A stretch of 34,313 bases of DNA from an uncultured Candidatus Melainabacteria bacterium. Lineage in GTDB: Bacteria; Cyanobacteriota; Vampirovibrionia; Gastranaerophilales; Gastranaerophilaceae. A program made the translations under genes and the position numbers. Within the stretch, counting starts at the first letter, position 1, and each line of letters starts with the position of its first letter. Below the pieces are notes generated by a model. It saw only the letters and a list, made by a program, of their open reading frames with translations. It had not been told where the DNA came from and did not search any database. Shown here piece after piece: positions 22,764 to 30,533 of this stretch. The DNA lies in assembly GCA_934754735.1 (NCBI GenBank), contig CAKVJE010000008.1, positions 1 through 34,313 of the forward strand. Direction: 5' to 3'.

Positions 22764-23960
22764 ATGAATATTGCTGACGGTTTACATACTCTTTGGGACT
22801 CAACTGGTATAATGGGTTTTGTGCATTCTGCACAAAACGCCGTTGCTGACCCAAACTTGCAAGGTTTTGAACAAATCTTGCACATGCACGGACAATGGAT
22901 TATGATTTTAATCTGCTTGTTCTTGTTATGGCTTGGTATTAAGAAACAATTTGAACCATTGCTTCTTGTTCCTATTGCATTCGGCGGTTTATTATCAAAT
23001 ATTCCAATGCCGTTAGGTGAAGAAATTGCAGGGCCAAACGGTTTCTTAGGTATTATTTTCGAAGCCGGTATTCACAAAGGCTTGTTCCCATTGATTATTT
23101 TCATGGGTGTAGGTGCTATGACTGACTTCGGTCCTTTGATTGCTAACCCTAAAACAGCTCTATTAGGTGGTGCTGCTCAATTCGGTATCTTTGGTGCTTT
23201 GTTGATGGCATACTGCTTGTTCGGTTTTTCAATGCCGGAAGCTGCATCTATCGGTATTATCGGTGGTGCTGACGGTCCTACTTCAATTTATGTAACAACT
23301 AAATTGGCTGAAAACTTGCTTGGACCTATCGCAGTTGCAGCATACTCTTATATGGCTTTAGTTCCTGTTATTCAGCCTCCTATAATGAAGTTGTTCACAA
23401 CAGAAGCTGAACGTAAAATCCAAATGACTCAGTTAAGAGATGTTTCAAAGAGAGAAAAAATTGTATTCCCTCTAATGATTCTACTTCTTTGCGTAATCTT
23501 ACTTCCAAGCGCTTGCCCTCTTTTAGGTGCATTATGTTTCGGTAACTTATGTAAAGAATGCGGTGTTGTTGAAAGATTGTCTGACACGATGCAAAATGCC
23601 CTAATCAATATCGTTACAATATTCTTAGGCTTATCAGTTGGTTCAAAATTATCAGCAAGCCAATTCTTAACAGTTCAAACCTTATTCATCTTATTACTAG
23701 GTGTAATTGCATTCTCACTTGCAACTGCAGCTGGTGTATTGATGGCTAAATTAATGAACCTATGTTCAAAAGAAAAAATCAACCCACTTATTGGTTCAGC
23801 TGGTGTTTCAGCAGTTCCAATGGCAGCTCGTGTATCAAACAAAGTTGGTCTTGAAGCTAACCCTCAAAACTTCTTGTTAATGCACGCAATGGGGCCAAAC
23901 GTTTCTGGTGTAATCGGCTCAGCCGTAGCAGCAGGTGTTCTATTAGCACTTTGCCACTAG
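22764..23960 (+). CDS. oadB: Na+-transporting oxaloacetate decarboxylase beta chain
   Basis: A 398-aa integral membrane protein that couples decarboxylation of carboxybiotin to Na+ export. About nine hydrophobic helices are visible, beginning at residue 45 ('[14 protein letters not shown]'). Family signatures are present: '[17 protein letters not shown]', 'FGPLIANP' with the preceding Asp in 'GAMTDFGP', the Na+-site region '[13 protein letters not shown]', and the C-terminal '[16 protein letters not shown]'. Length is typical for the 370-435 aa family. A very strong GGGGAGGT lies ahead of the ATG. It is the last gene of birA-oadGAB and is followed by a GC-rich terminator. Confidence 0.94.
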   Translation: MNIADGLHTLWDSTGIMGFVHSAQNAVADPNLQGFEQILHMHGQWIMILICLFLLWLGIKKQFEPLLLVPIAFGGLLSNIPMPLGEEIAGPNGFLGIIFEAGIHKGLFPLIIFMGVGAMTDFGPLIANPKTALLGGAAQFGIFGALLMAYCLFGFSMPEAASIGIIGGADGPTSIYVTTKLAENLLGPIAVAAYSYMALVPVIQPPIMKLFTTEAERKIQMTQLRDVSKREKIVFPLMILLLCVILLPSACPLLGALCFGNLCKECGVVERLSDTMQNALINIVTIFLGLSVGSKLSASQFLTVQTLFILLLGVIAFSLATAAGVLMAKLMNLCSKEKINPLIGSAGVSAVPMAARVSNKVGLEANPQNFLLMHAMGPNVSGVIGSAVAAGVLLALCH

Positions 23961-23998
23961 AAATGTTAATATCAGGCAGTAGTTAGTTTGATAAATAT

Positions 23999-24033
23999 TA
24001 ATAGAGGCGCGAACGAAGTTCGCGCCTCTATTA
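23999..24033 (+). terminator. Strong hairpin after oadB
   Basis: Perfect 16-bp stem TAATAGAGGCGCGAAC (23999-24014) with its complement (24018-24033), loop GAA. The GC-rich stem contrasts with its surroundings; the T-tract is weak (TTATTTG), so it may also act as a 3' stabiliser. Confidence 0.75.
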
Positions 24034-24105
24034 TTTGTAAATTTTTCTTAATAATTGGTCAATAATTTTTCTTTTTTTGTTTTTCTATGTTTGGAGGAAA
24101 TTGTA

Positions 24106-25101
24106 ATGAATGTAAGTAAAATAAATATCTCCAATTCGGTTTATATAAATCCGCAAAATAATAATTTGTCTCAATCAACATTTAAAGGTAAAGAAGATTT
24201 TGCAAAGGCCGGTATTACGGGGCTTACTGCTGCCGCTGCATCGGCTGTCGCAGCTATAAATATGAGCAATAGTGCATCTAAACGTATAATAAATGATTCT
24301 GATGTTAATTTTGGCGTCACTTTATGTGGGCATAGTAATGTTAAGAATAATACTTCTGACGTAAACGATTATAGAATATATTTACCTGATAATGCTAATT
24401 TTACATTACCAATAATGCAAAAAGTTAAGATTAAAGGTAAGACTAATACGATTCTTATGTTTAGATTACATCCAAATACGCCTGGATTGCGTTCTGGTGA
24501 TAACATGACGATGCAACTTAATGCTGATATAAGTGCCGATGTTGCTGGAAAATTAGTACACGAAATGGAAGAGGCAGGAATTATTGCCCAACAAAAATTA
24601 CCATCAGGCAAAATTCGTTATTTTGTAAATTCTACTTCTCCAAAAGAATTTATGGCAAATCCTAAAATAAAAGCTATAATTGTAAATTGTTTAAATGAAC
24701 AAAATAAAAATATGTCAGTTGAGCAAGTAAAAGCACCGGTTACAAAGCAACAGTCTTCCTATAATTTGAAGTTGAGTGATATTAATATGGTTGAACCAGA
24801 GCGTGTGCAGGATAAAGAGAATCAACGTGAAGTTAAAGATTATTTAAGAGAATTTTTAAAAAACGGTAAAAAATTTACCGTTGTTCATGATAAAATTTCG
24901 GAGAATAATGAAACAAAAGACGTTACAGCATTGTTAATACCGGTAAAGCATGATTGGGATTGTTTGACGATAACATTAGATAAAAATATTTCTGATGAAA
25001 AATGCAATGGCTTCATTGACTATATGACGAAAGCAAAAGTAACTAATACTGGAGATCCGAAATTTAAGTCCACTGTTTTAGAATATTTTAATTCATTATA
25101 A
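24106..25101 (+). CDS. FKG-motif lineage protein, 331 aa
   Basis: Not recognised. The start at 24106 is decided by GGAGG 8 nt upstream; the frame runs back to an unsupported ATG at 24055. Residues 1-25 are Asn/Ser-rich, then 'STFKGKEDF' (24-32), then a small hydrophobic Ala/Gly-rich segment 'AGITGLTAAAASAVAAI' (33-49). The rest is two similar-looking halves: residues 65-195 contain 'DYRIYLPDNANFTLP', 'IKGKTNTILMFRLHP', 'ISADVAGKLVHEMEEAGII'; residues 225-330 contain 'KFTVVHDKISENN', 'VTALLIPVKHDWDCLTITLD', 'ISDEKCNGFIDYMTKAKV'. Both halves follow strand-strand-'I[SD]-x-[DE]'-helix order and each ends in short polar strands, suggesting an internal duplication. Function unknown. Confidence 0.7.
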   Translation: MNVSKINISNSVYINPQNNNLSQSTFKGKEDFAKAGITGLTAAAASAVAAINMSNSASKRIINDSDVNFGVTLCGHSNVKNNTSDVNDYRIYLPDNANFTLPIMQKVKIKGKTNTILMFRLHPNTPGLRSGDNMTMQLNADISADVAGKLVHEMEEAGIIAQQKLPSGKIRYFVNSTSPKEFMANPKIKAIIVNCLNEQNKNMSVEQVKAPVTKQQSSYNLKLSDINMVEPERVQDKENQREVKDYLREFLKNGKKFTVVHDKISENNETKDVTALLIPVKHDWDCLTITLDKNISDEKCNGFIDYMTKAKVTNTGDPKFKSTVLEYFNSL

Positions 25102-25132
25102 TTGATATCTTTAGATAGCATTAACGAAGTTT

Positions 25133-27331
25133 TTATTTCGTAGGTTTCTTTTTTGCTCTTTTAACAGTCTTTTTGGTAAACTGTTGAGGAGAAGCGCTAT
25201 AAGATGTCTGGATACGTTTTACGCTATAAACATCAGGCATTGATTGAATTGCTGTCATAACTTTTCTTAAAGTATCAATATTATCTAATTCAATTCCGAG
25301 TTCAATAATTCCGACTTTGCCTTTAGACTTAACATTAGCGGAAGTGATATTTGTATTGTTATCCGAAACAATTCCGATAACGTCTTTTAGCAAGCCCATT
25401 TTTTCAGCAGTTTCAATTCTGATAGTAGTGCTATAAGTTTTATTAACATTATTTCCTGACCAATGGATATCCAAAAGTCTTTCAACAGGAATGTTTTCAA
25501 GAGTTTTGCAATCTAAACGATGGACTGTAACGCCTTTTGAACGAGTTACAACACCGACAATTGGTTCACCCGGAATTGGTGAACAACATCTTGCAAACGA
25601 ATATAAAAGACCTTCCAAACCAATAATATCTTTTTCAGAAGCTTTTCTTGGTTTGTGTTGAACTGTTGTTTCCTGTTTTTGAGGCTTTCTTAGGCGATTG
25701 ACGATTTTATTAACCGTTGTTTCACCATAACCCAAAGCTGCAAACAAATCGTCTGCGCTTACGTAGTTCATTTGTTTTGCAACTTTATCAAATTCGCCGT
25801 TTTTTACGTATTCATCAAAAACTGTTTTTGTAAGTTCGTGCTCAAGGTTAGCTTTACCAATGTCAATATGGTCTTCACGTTTATTTTTCTTGTACCATTG
25901 ACGAATTTTTGAAGCAGCTTGTTTTGTTACAACAAAGTTTAACCAGTCAAGACGCGGTGCTGCAACTTTAGAAGTCATGATTTCAATAATATCACCGTTT
26001 TTTAATTTTGTGTCAAGTTGCGCGATACGTCCGTTAATCAAAGCACCAACAGTTTTATGACCGACATCCGAGTGAATACGATATGCAAAGTCAACAGGTG
26101 TTGCACCTTGTGGAAGGTCGATTACATCACCTCCCGGAGTGAAAGCAAAAACTTGGTCAGAAAATAAATCCAACTTTACAGAGTTTACGTAATCTTCCGC
26201 ATTAGTCGTATCTTTATTGTATTCTACTAATTTTCTCATCCAAGAGAATTTGATATCAGTAGCCGAATCGGCTTTTTTAGAACCTTTTTCTTTGTAGCGC
26301 CAATGCGCAGCAATACCATATTCAGCGATTTCGTGCATTTCCCAAGTTCTGATTTGAACTTCCAAAGGTTTTTGACGAGGGCCGATTACGGATGTGTGCA
26401 AGGACTGGTACATGTTACCTTTTGGCATCGCAATATAGTCTTTGAAACGCCCCGGAATTGGTTTAAATTGCGAGTGAATAAGCCCAAGAACTTCGTAACA
26501 CTCTTTTTCTGTATCAACGATTACACGAACAGCTGTAATGTCGTATAAATCGTGAAAAGCTACATTTAAACGGCGCATTTTGTTGTAAATACTATAATAG
26601 TGTTTTGCGCGCCCTGTGATTTGCGCATTAATTCCGCTTGCTTTAACATCTTTTGAAATCTTATCTATCAAAAGTTTAACAGTCATTTCGCGCTCAGCTT
26701 TTTTTTGAGAAACAAGTTGAGCAATTTCATAGTATTTATCGGGATGAAGATATTTTAGCGATAAATCTTCAAGCTCAGCTTTAATCTTACCAACCCCTAA
26801 ACGGTTTGCAAGCGGTGCAAAAATATCTAAAGTTTCTTGCGCTATTCTCTGTTGTTTAACAGGCGTCATATAATTTAATGTTCGCATGTTATGCAGTCTG
26901 TCAGCAAGTTTCAGTAAAATAATTCTAACATCACTTGCCATTGCAATAAACATACGCCTAAAGTTTTCTGCCTGACGTTCTTCTGTTGATTTAAACTGCA
27001 ATTTACCTAATTTTGTTACACCTTGAACAAGATTAAGTACATCTTCTCCAAAAAGTTCTTTAATTTCTTCCGGCTTAGTATCTGTATCTTCCAGAATATC
27101 ATGCAAGAAACCTGCCATAAGAGTGTGTTTATCAGCTCTTAAACCTATTAAGATTTTTACAACTTCCATTGGGTGAATAATGTAAGGTTCTTCTGAAACC
27201 CTGTATTGACCGGCGTGAAGTTTTTTTGCAAACTCAAACGCTTTTTCTAATTCTTCTATATCACTTTCAGCATACTGTTGTTCTACTAATAAAGCTCGAA
27301 TCTCATCGAATGTAATTACAAATTGTTCCAT
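25133..27331 (-). CDS. rel: Bifunctional (p)ppGpp synthetase/hydrolase, long RSH
   Basis: A 732-aa RelA/SpoT homologue. N-terminal HD hydrolase (about 20-180): 'YIIHPMEV', 'HDILEDT' (the HD pair) and 'LADRLHNMRT' are intact, so hydrolysis is expected. Synthetase domain (about 230-355): 'YSIYNKMRR', 'DITAVRVIV' (Mg-binding Asp), 'YQSLHTSVIGP', 'LEVQIRTWEMH' (catalytic Glu). TGS domain from about 395 ('VFAFTPGGDVIDLPQGATPVDFAY', in parts), then a Cys-containing region 'RCCSPIPGEPIVG', and a C-terminal ACT domain. This is the standard bifunctional layout that controls the stringent response. Promoter TTGAAA-17-TATTAT ends 9 nt before the ATG. Convergent with the FKG-motif gene. Confidence 0.95.
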   Translation of the reverse strand: MEQFVITFDEIRALLVEQQYAESDIEELEKAFEFAKKLHAGQYRVSEEPYIIHPMEVVKILIGLRADKHTLMAGFLHDILEDTDTKPEEIKELFGEDVLNLVQGVTKLGKLQFKSTEERQAENFRRMFIAMASDVRIILLKLADRLHNMRTLNYMTPVKQQRIAQETLDIFAPLANRLGVGKIKAELEDLSLKYLHPDKYYEIAQLVSQKKAEREMTVKLLIDKISKDVKASGINAQITGRAKHYYSIYNKMRRLNVAFHDLYDITAVRVIVDTEKECYEVLGLIHSQFKPIPGRFKDYIAMPKGNMYQSLHTSVIGPRQKPLEVQIRTWEMHEIAEYGIAAHWRYKEKGSKKADSATDIKFSWMRKLVEYNKDTTNAEDYVNSVKLDLFSDQVFAFTPGGDVIDLPQGATPVDFAYRIHSDVGHKTVGALINGRIAQLDTKLKNGDIIEIMTSKVAAPRLDWLNFVVTKQAASKIRQWYKKNKREDHIDIGKANLEHELTKTVFDEYVKNGEFDKVAKQMNYVSADDLFAALGYGETTVNKIVNRLRKPQKQETTVQHKPRKASEKDIIGLEGLLYSFARCCSPIPGEPIVGVVTRSKGVTVHRLDCKTLENIPVERLLDIHWSGNNVNKTYSTTIRIETAEKMGLLKDVIGIVSDNNTNITSANVKSKGKVGIIELGIELDNIDTLRKVMTAIQSMPDVYSVKRIQTSYSASPQQFTKKTVKRAKKKPTK

Positions 27332-27340
27332 AATATAGTT

Positions 27341-27369
27341 ATAATAGTGTTTTTTTTAGATTTTTTCAA
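27341..27369 (-). promoter_or_regulatory. Sigma70-like promoter of rel, predicted leaderless
   Basis: Minus strand TTGAAA (27369-27364), 17-bp spacer, TATTAT (27346-27341), then 9 nt to the ATG at 27331. Near-consensus; no Shine-Dalgarno. Confidence 0.6.
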
Positions 27370-27406
27370 GTAGGAATTTTCGAACTATTGCAAAATATTT
27401 TTATTG

Positions 27407-27412
27407 TATAAT
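27407..27412 (+). promoter_or_regulatory. -10 box of pxpA operon
   Basis: Perfect TATAAT 27 nt before the ATG at 27440, which has TAGGGGAG as ribosome site. No clear -35 at 17 bp. Confidence 0.45.
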
Positions 27413-27439
27413 AATAAAGTAGTTTTAGGGGAGATAAGA

Positions 27440-28234
27440 ATGCAAGAAGTTATTGAAAGAAAACCAATCAAAAACATAGATTTTAATTGTGATTTGGCGC
27501 AAGCTTACGGTATTTACAAAAACATTCAAGAATATGAGCTTTTGGATTATGTAAGCTCAGTAAATATTTCTTGCGGTTTTCATGCCGGCGACCCTGTAAC
27601 TATCAAAGAAGCTATGCTTAAAGCTAAAGAAAAAAATGTTGCAATCGGTGCGCACATAGGTTTTAACGATATTCAAGGTTTTGGTTACAGACCTGTAGAA
27701 CTTAAGGAAGATGAACTTGAAGCTCTTGTAGTGTACCAAGTTGGTGCGATTATGTCTTTTGCAAAAGCTTACGGCTTAAGCATAGAACACGTTCGTCCTC
27801 ACGGTGCTATGTACAAAATGGCAGGCGAAGATTTTACTTTCTCCACAAATATTGCTAAAGCTATTAAAAAATGTTCTGATTGGCTTGTTTATATTGCGCC
27901 GGTTGGTGATATTACAACAAAAGTCGGGGACTATGTAAATATTCAAGTTGCTCAAGAATTAAGTCTTGAAAAAACTTATAATGCAGATTTGACGATTGAC
28001 TATTCAGTTCCAGATAATACTAATAACTATGAACTAATCAAACGTTTCCAACACTTGCTTCACACTTCTCAAATTCGCAACAATTTAGGCGGTTTGAGCT
28101 TTGCGGAAGTTGATACAATACATTTTTCAAATAAATACAAAAATTCTTTAGAGTTAATCCAACAGGCAAGAAATCTTATCACTCCTGCACCTGTTAACTA
28201 CATTAACGCTAAAGCTTCAGGATGGGTGGATTAA
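27440..28234 (+). CDS. pxpA: LamB/YcsF-family 5-oxoprolinase subunit A homologue
   Basis: A 264-aa LamB/YcsF protein. Signatures: 'IDFNCDLAQAYG' (13-24; family I-D-L-N-C-D-x-G-E), 'VNISCGFHAGDP' (41-52), 'IGAHIGFNDIQGFGYRP' (69-85) and 'VRPHGAMYK' (118-126). In 5-oxoprolinase PxpA acts with PxpB and PxpC to open 5-oxoproline to glutamate. Neither partner is in the window. The acid in the first motif (G-E) is replaced by A-Q, and the C-terminal third is poorly conserved, so activity on 5-oxoproline is uncertain. Start fixed by TAGGGGAG upstream of 27440; an in-frame TTG at 27404 sits in the -10 box. It is followed at 2 nt by yvcK. Confidence 0.82.
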   Translation: MQEVIERKPIKNIDFNCDLAQAYGIYKNIQEYELLDYVSSVNISCGFHAGDPVTIKEAMLKAKEKNVAIGAHIGFNDIQGFGYRPVELKEDELEALVVYQVGAIMSFAKAYGLSIEHVRPHGAMYKMAGEDFTFSTNIAKAIKKCSDWLVYIAPVGDITTKVGDYVNIQVAQELSLEKTYNADLTIDYSVPDNTNNYELIKRFQHLLHTSQIRNNLGGLSFAEVDTIHFSNKYKNSLELIQQARNLITPAPVNYINAKASGWVD

Positions 28235-28236
28235 TT

Positions 28237-29547
28237 ATGGCTTTTAATTTTAAAGAAAATGTTGATTTAAAAAAGGACGCAGGCTGGCTTTTACCTGGGT
28301 TGGAAGTTAAAAGATGGTTTCTTTTAATTTTCTTAGGCTCAATTATGATTGTGCTTGGATTTATGGTTTTAGCAAACGTTAGACCGATTTATTTAACCTT
28401 AGAATTAATCAGAAAAGCAGCTTTAGTTTTGCCTTCAAATGTATTAGCAGCAATATTTATACTTATTGGCGGTGCAATATTCTTCAAGGGATGGCAAAAA
28501 ACAACGCTTTCTATCATGGATATGGATTCCTCTAAAGGTAACAGCTCAGTTTTAGAAAAATTATACAGAAGAAGAATGTTGAATAAAGGTGCAAAAATTG
28601 TTGCTATAGGTGGCGGTACAGGCCTTTCAATGCTTCTTCGCGGAATAAAAAAATATACAAACAATGTTACCGCTATCGTTACAGTTGGTGATGACGGCGG
28701 AAGCTCAGGTCGATTAAGAGAAGAAATGGGTATTTTGCCACCTGGAGATATTAGAAATTGTATAGCGGCTTTGGCGGATGATGAAGATATGATTACGGAA
28801 CTTTTTCAATATCGTTTCAAAAACGGCGAAGGCTTGGAAGGTCACAGTTTCGGTAACTTATTCTTAACCGCACTTTGTGCAATTACCGGTGATATGGTTA
28901 GAGCGGTAAAAGAATCTTCAAATGTATTAAATATTAGAGGTGTTGTTTTACCTGCGACTTTAGATGATATGAAACTTGCAGCTGTTTTTGAAGACGGAAA
29001 AATCGTTCACGGTGAATCAAATATTCCTGAGGCTCATGGAAAAATTAAACGTTTATTTACAGAACCTGAACATTGCAAAGCATTGCCGGAAGCTATAACA
29101 GCGATTAAAGAGGCCGATTTAATTATTCTTGGACCAGGAAGTTTGTATACGAGTGTTATTCCAAATCTTCTAGTAGATGGAATTGTGGAAGCAATAACTA
29201 AATCAACTGCTAAAAAGATTTATGTATGTAATATCATGACTCAACCTGGTGAAACTGACAACTACTCTGTTGCAAGCCACGTAAATGCTTTGATTAGTCA
29301 TGCGGGCGGTAAGAAAATTATTGATGCAGTACTTGTAAACGATAGCTTGCCGGATAATATCTCAGAAGGTTACGCAAAGAGCGGTTCAATTCCTGTTCGA
29401 TTGGATATGGAAAATATTGCACCAATCGGAATTGAAGTTGTTTCACAGAAATTGCTTCAAGAGAATAAGCAAGGACTTGTAAGGCACAGTTCACATAGAG
29501 TTGCAAGAGCTGTTTATTATTGGTATAGAAGAACTATTAAAAGATAA
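28237..29547 (+). CDS. yvcK: YvcK/CofD-like protein with N-terminal membrane helices
   Basis: A 436-aa member of the YvcK (gluconeogenesis factor) group. Two transmembrane helices lie at about 27-48 and 61-84. The Rossmann-type domain begins near 118 with 'KIVAIGGGTGLSMLLRGIK' and contains 'VTVGDDGGSSGRLREE', 'PPGDIRNCIAALA', 'EGHSFGNLFL' and 'LGPGSLYTSVIPNLL', all family signatures. YvcK binds UDP-sugars and affects cell-wall and central carbon metabolism in Firmicutes; cyanobacterial homologues also carry N-terminal helices. An ATG at 28222, overlapping pxpA, is possible, but 28237 has GGGTGG at good spacing. Part of pxpA-yvcK-panB. Confidence 0.9.
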   Translation: MAFNFKENVDLKKDAGWLLPGLEVKRWFLLIFLGSIMIVLGFMVLANVRPIYLTLELIRKAALVLPSNVLAAIFILIGGAIFFKGWQKTTLSIMDMDSSKGNSSVLEKLYRRRMLNKGAKIVAIGGGTGLSMLLRGIKKYTNNVTAIVTVGDDGGSSGRLREEMGILPPGDIRNCIAALADDEDMITELFQYRFKNGEGLEGHSFGNLFLTALCAITGDMVRAVKESSNVLNIRGVVLPATLDDMKLAAVFEDGKIVHGESNIPEAHGKIKRLFTEPEHCKALPEAITAIKEADLIILGPGSLYTSVIPNLLVDGIVEAITKSTAKKIYVCNIMTQPGETDNYSVASHVNALISHAGGKKIIDAVLVNDSLPDNISEGYAKSGSIPVRLDMENIAPIGIEVVSQKLLQENKQGLVRHSSHRVARAVYYWYRRTIKR

Positions 29548-29592
29548 AACAAGTTGGAATGTTATTCCAAAAAGGTCTCAAAAGGTTTTATT

Positions 29593-30423
29593 ATGAAAAC
29601 TGTAAACACATTTAAAAGATTAAAAAATAATAATGAAAAAATCACAATGCTAACGGCTTATGATTATTCGACAGCGCAGGTTTTGGAACAAGCTGATATA
29701 GATGGAATTCTTGTTGGAGATTCACTTGCAATGGTAGCATTGGGTTATGAAAATACATACAATATTACGATTGATGAAATGTTGATTTTTGTAAAAGCTG
29801 TTGCGCGTGGTGCTAAAAACTCATTTATTATCGGCGACATGCCATTTATGAGTTACAATTTATCTGTTGCACAAGGTTTAGAAAACGCTTCTAAAATGAT
29901 TAAAGCCGGCGCATCAGGTGTTAAATTAGAAGGTTGTAATGAACACATTTTATCATTAATAAAAAGATGCGTAGAATCAGGCATTCCTGTTTTAGGTCAT
30001 TTAGGATTTACACCACAACTTATGAATACTATTGGTGGTCATAAAATTCAAGGTAAAACTTCAGAGAAAATAGAAGAAATTTTAAAAAGTGCTAAAAAAC
30101 TTGAAGAAGCAGGATGTTTTGCTGTCGTTTTAGAATTAATACCGGAAGATAGCGCAAAATATATAACTGAAAATTTAACTATTCCAACAATAGGAATCGG
30201 TGCGGGTAAATACTGCTCCGGTCAAATTGTCGTTACAGATGATATTTTAGGTAAGTTTACAGATTTTGCTCCTAAATTTGTTAAAAAGTACGCAAACTTG
30301 CATGATATGGTTTTAAATGCAGTAGAAGAATATATAGTAGAAGTGAAAAACGAATTGTTTCCTTCAGAAAAAGAATCTTTTACATTGAATATAGAAGAAA
30401 AAGAAAAATTGACAAATGTTTAG
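29593..30423 (+). CDS. panB: 3-methyl-2-oxobutanoate hydroxymethyltransferase
   Basis: A 276-aa enzyme of pantothenate synthesis: transfers a hydroxymethyl group from 5,10-methylene-THF to 2-ketoisovalerate, giving ketopantoate. Family features: 'KITMLTAYDYSTAQVLEQA' (in parts, from residue 15), metal-binding 'GDSLAMVALGYENT' (38-51), 'FIIGDMPFMSY' with the second Asp, 'GVKLEG', 'PVLGHLGFTPQ', and 'TIGIGAGKYCSGQIVV'. A frame extension to 29554 lacks a ribosome site; AAAAGG precedes 29593. Pantothenate leads to CoA, whose last step (coaE) is encoded 26 kb away. No panC or panD is adjacent. Confidence 0.95.
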   Translation: MKTVNTFKRLKNNNEKITMLTAYDYSTAQVLEQADIDGILVGDSLAMVALGYENTYNITIDEMLIFVKAVARGAKNSFIIGDMPFMSYNLSVAQGLENASKMIKAGASGVKLEGCNEHILSLIKRCVESGIPVLGHLGFTPQLMNTIGGHKIQGKTSEKIEEILKSAKKLEEAGCFAVVLELIPEDSAKYITENLTIPTIGIGAGKYCSGQIVVTDDILGKFTDFAPKFVKKYANLHDMVLNAVEEYIVEVKNELFPSEKESFTLNIEEKEKLTNV

Positions 30424-30430
30424 ATATAAT

Positions 30431-30449
30431 GAAAAGAGATTATCTTTTC
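30431..30449 (+). terminator. Weak hairpin after panB
   Basis: GAAAAGA (30431-30437)/TCTTTTC (30443-30449), loop GATTA, followed by TTAATATTTTG. AT-rich stem; possible weak terminator of the pxpA-yvcK-panB transcript. Confidence 0.35.
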
Positions 30450-30533
30450 TTAATATTTTGTAATATTATGTGCAAAAAAGGCAAATTAAAACTTTCACAA
30501 GTTTTATACTCTCTGACGAAAGGTAATTAGTTT

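Noticed and set aside
27404..27439. TTG start extending pxpA
   Set aside because: It runs through the -10 box (27407-27412), and a strong TAGGGGAG precedes the ATG at 27440.
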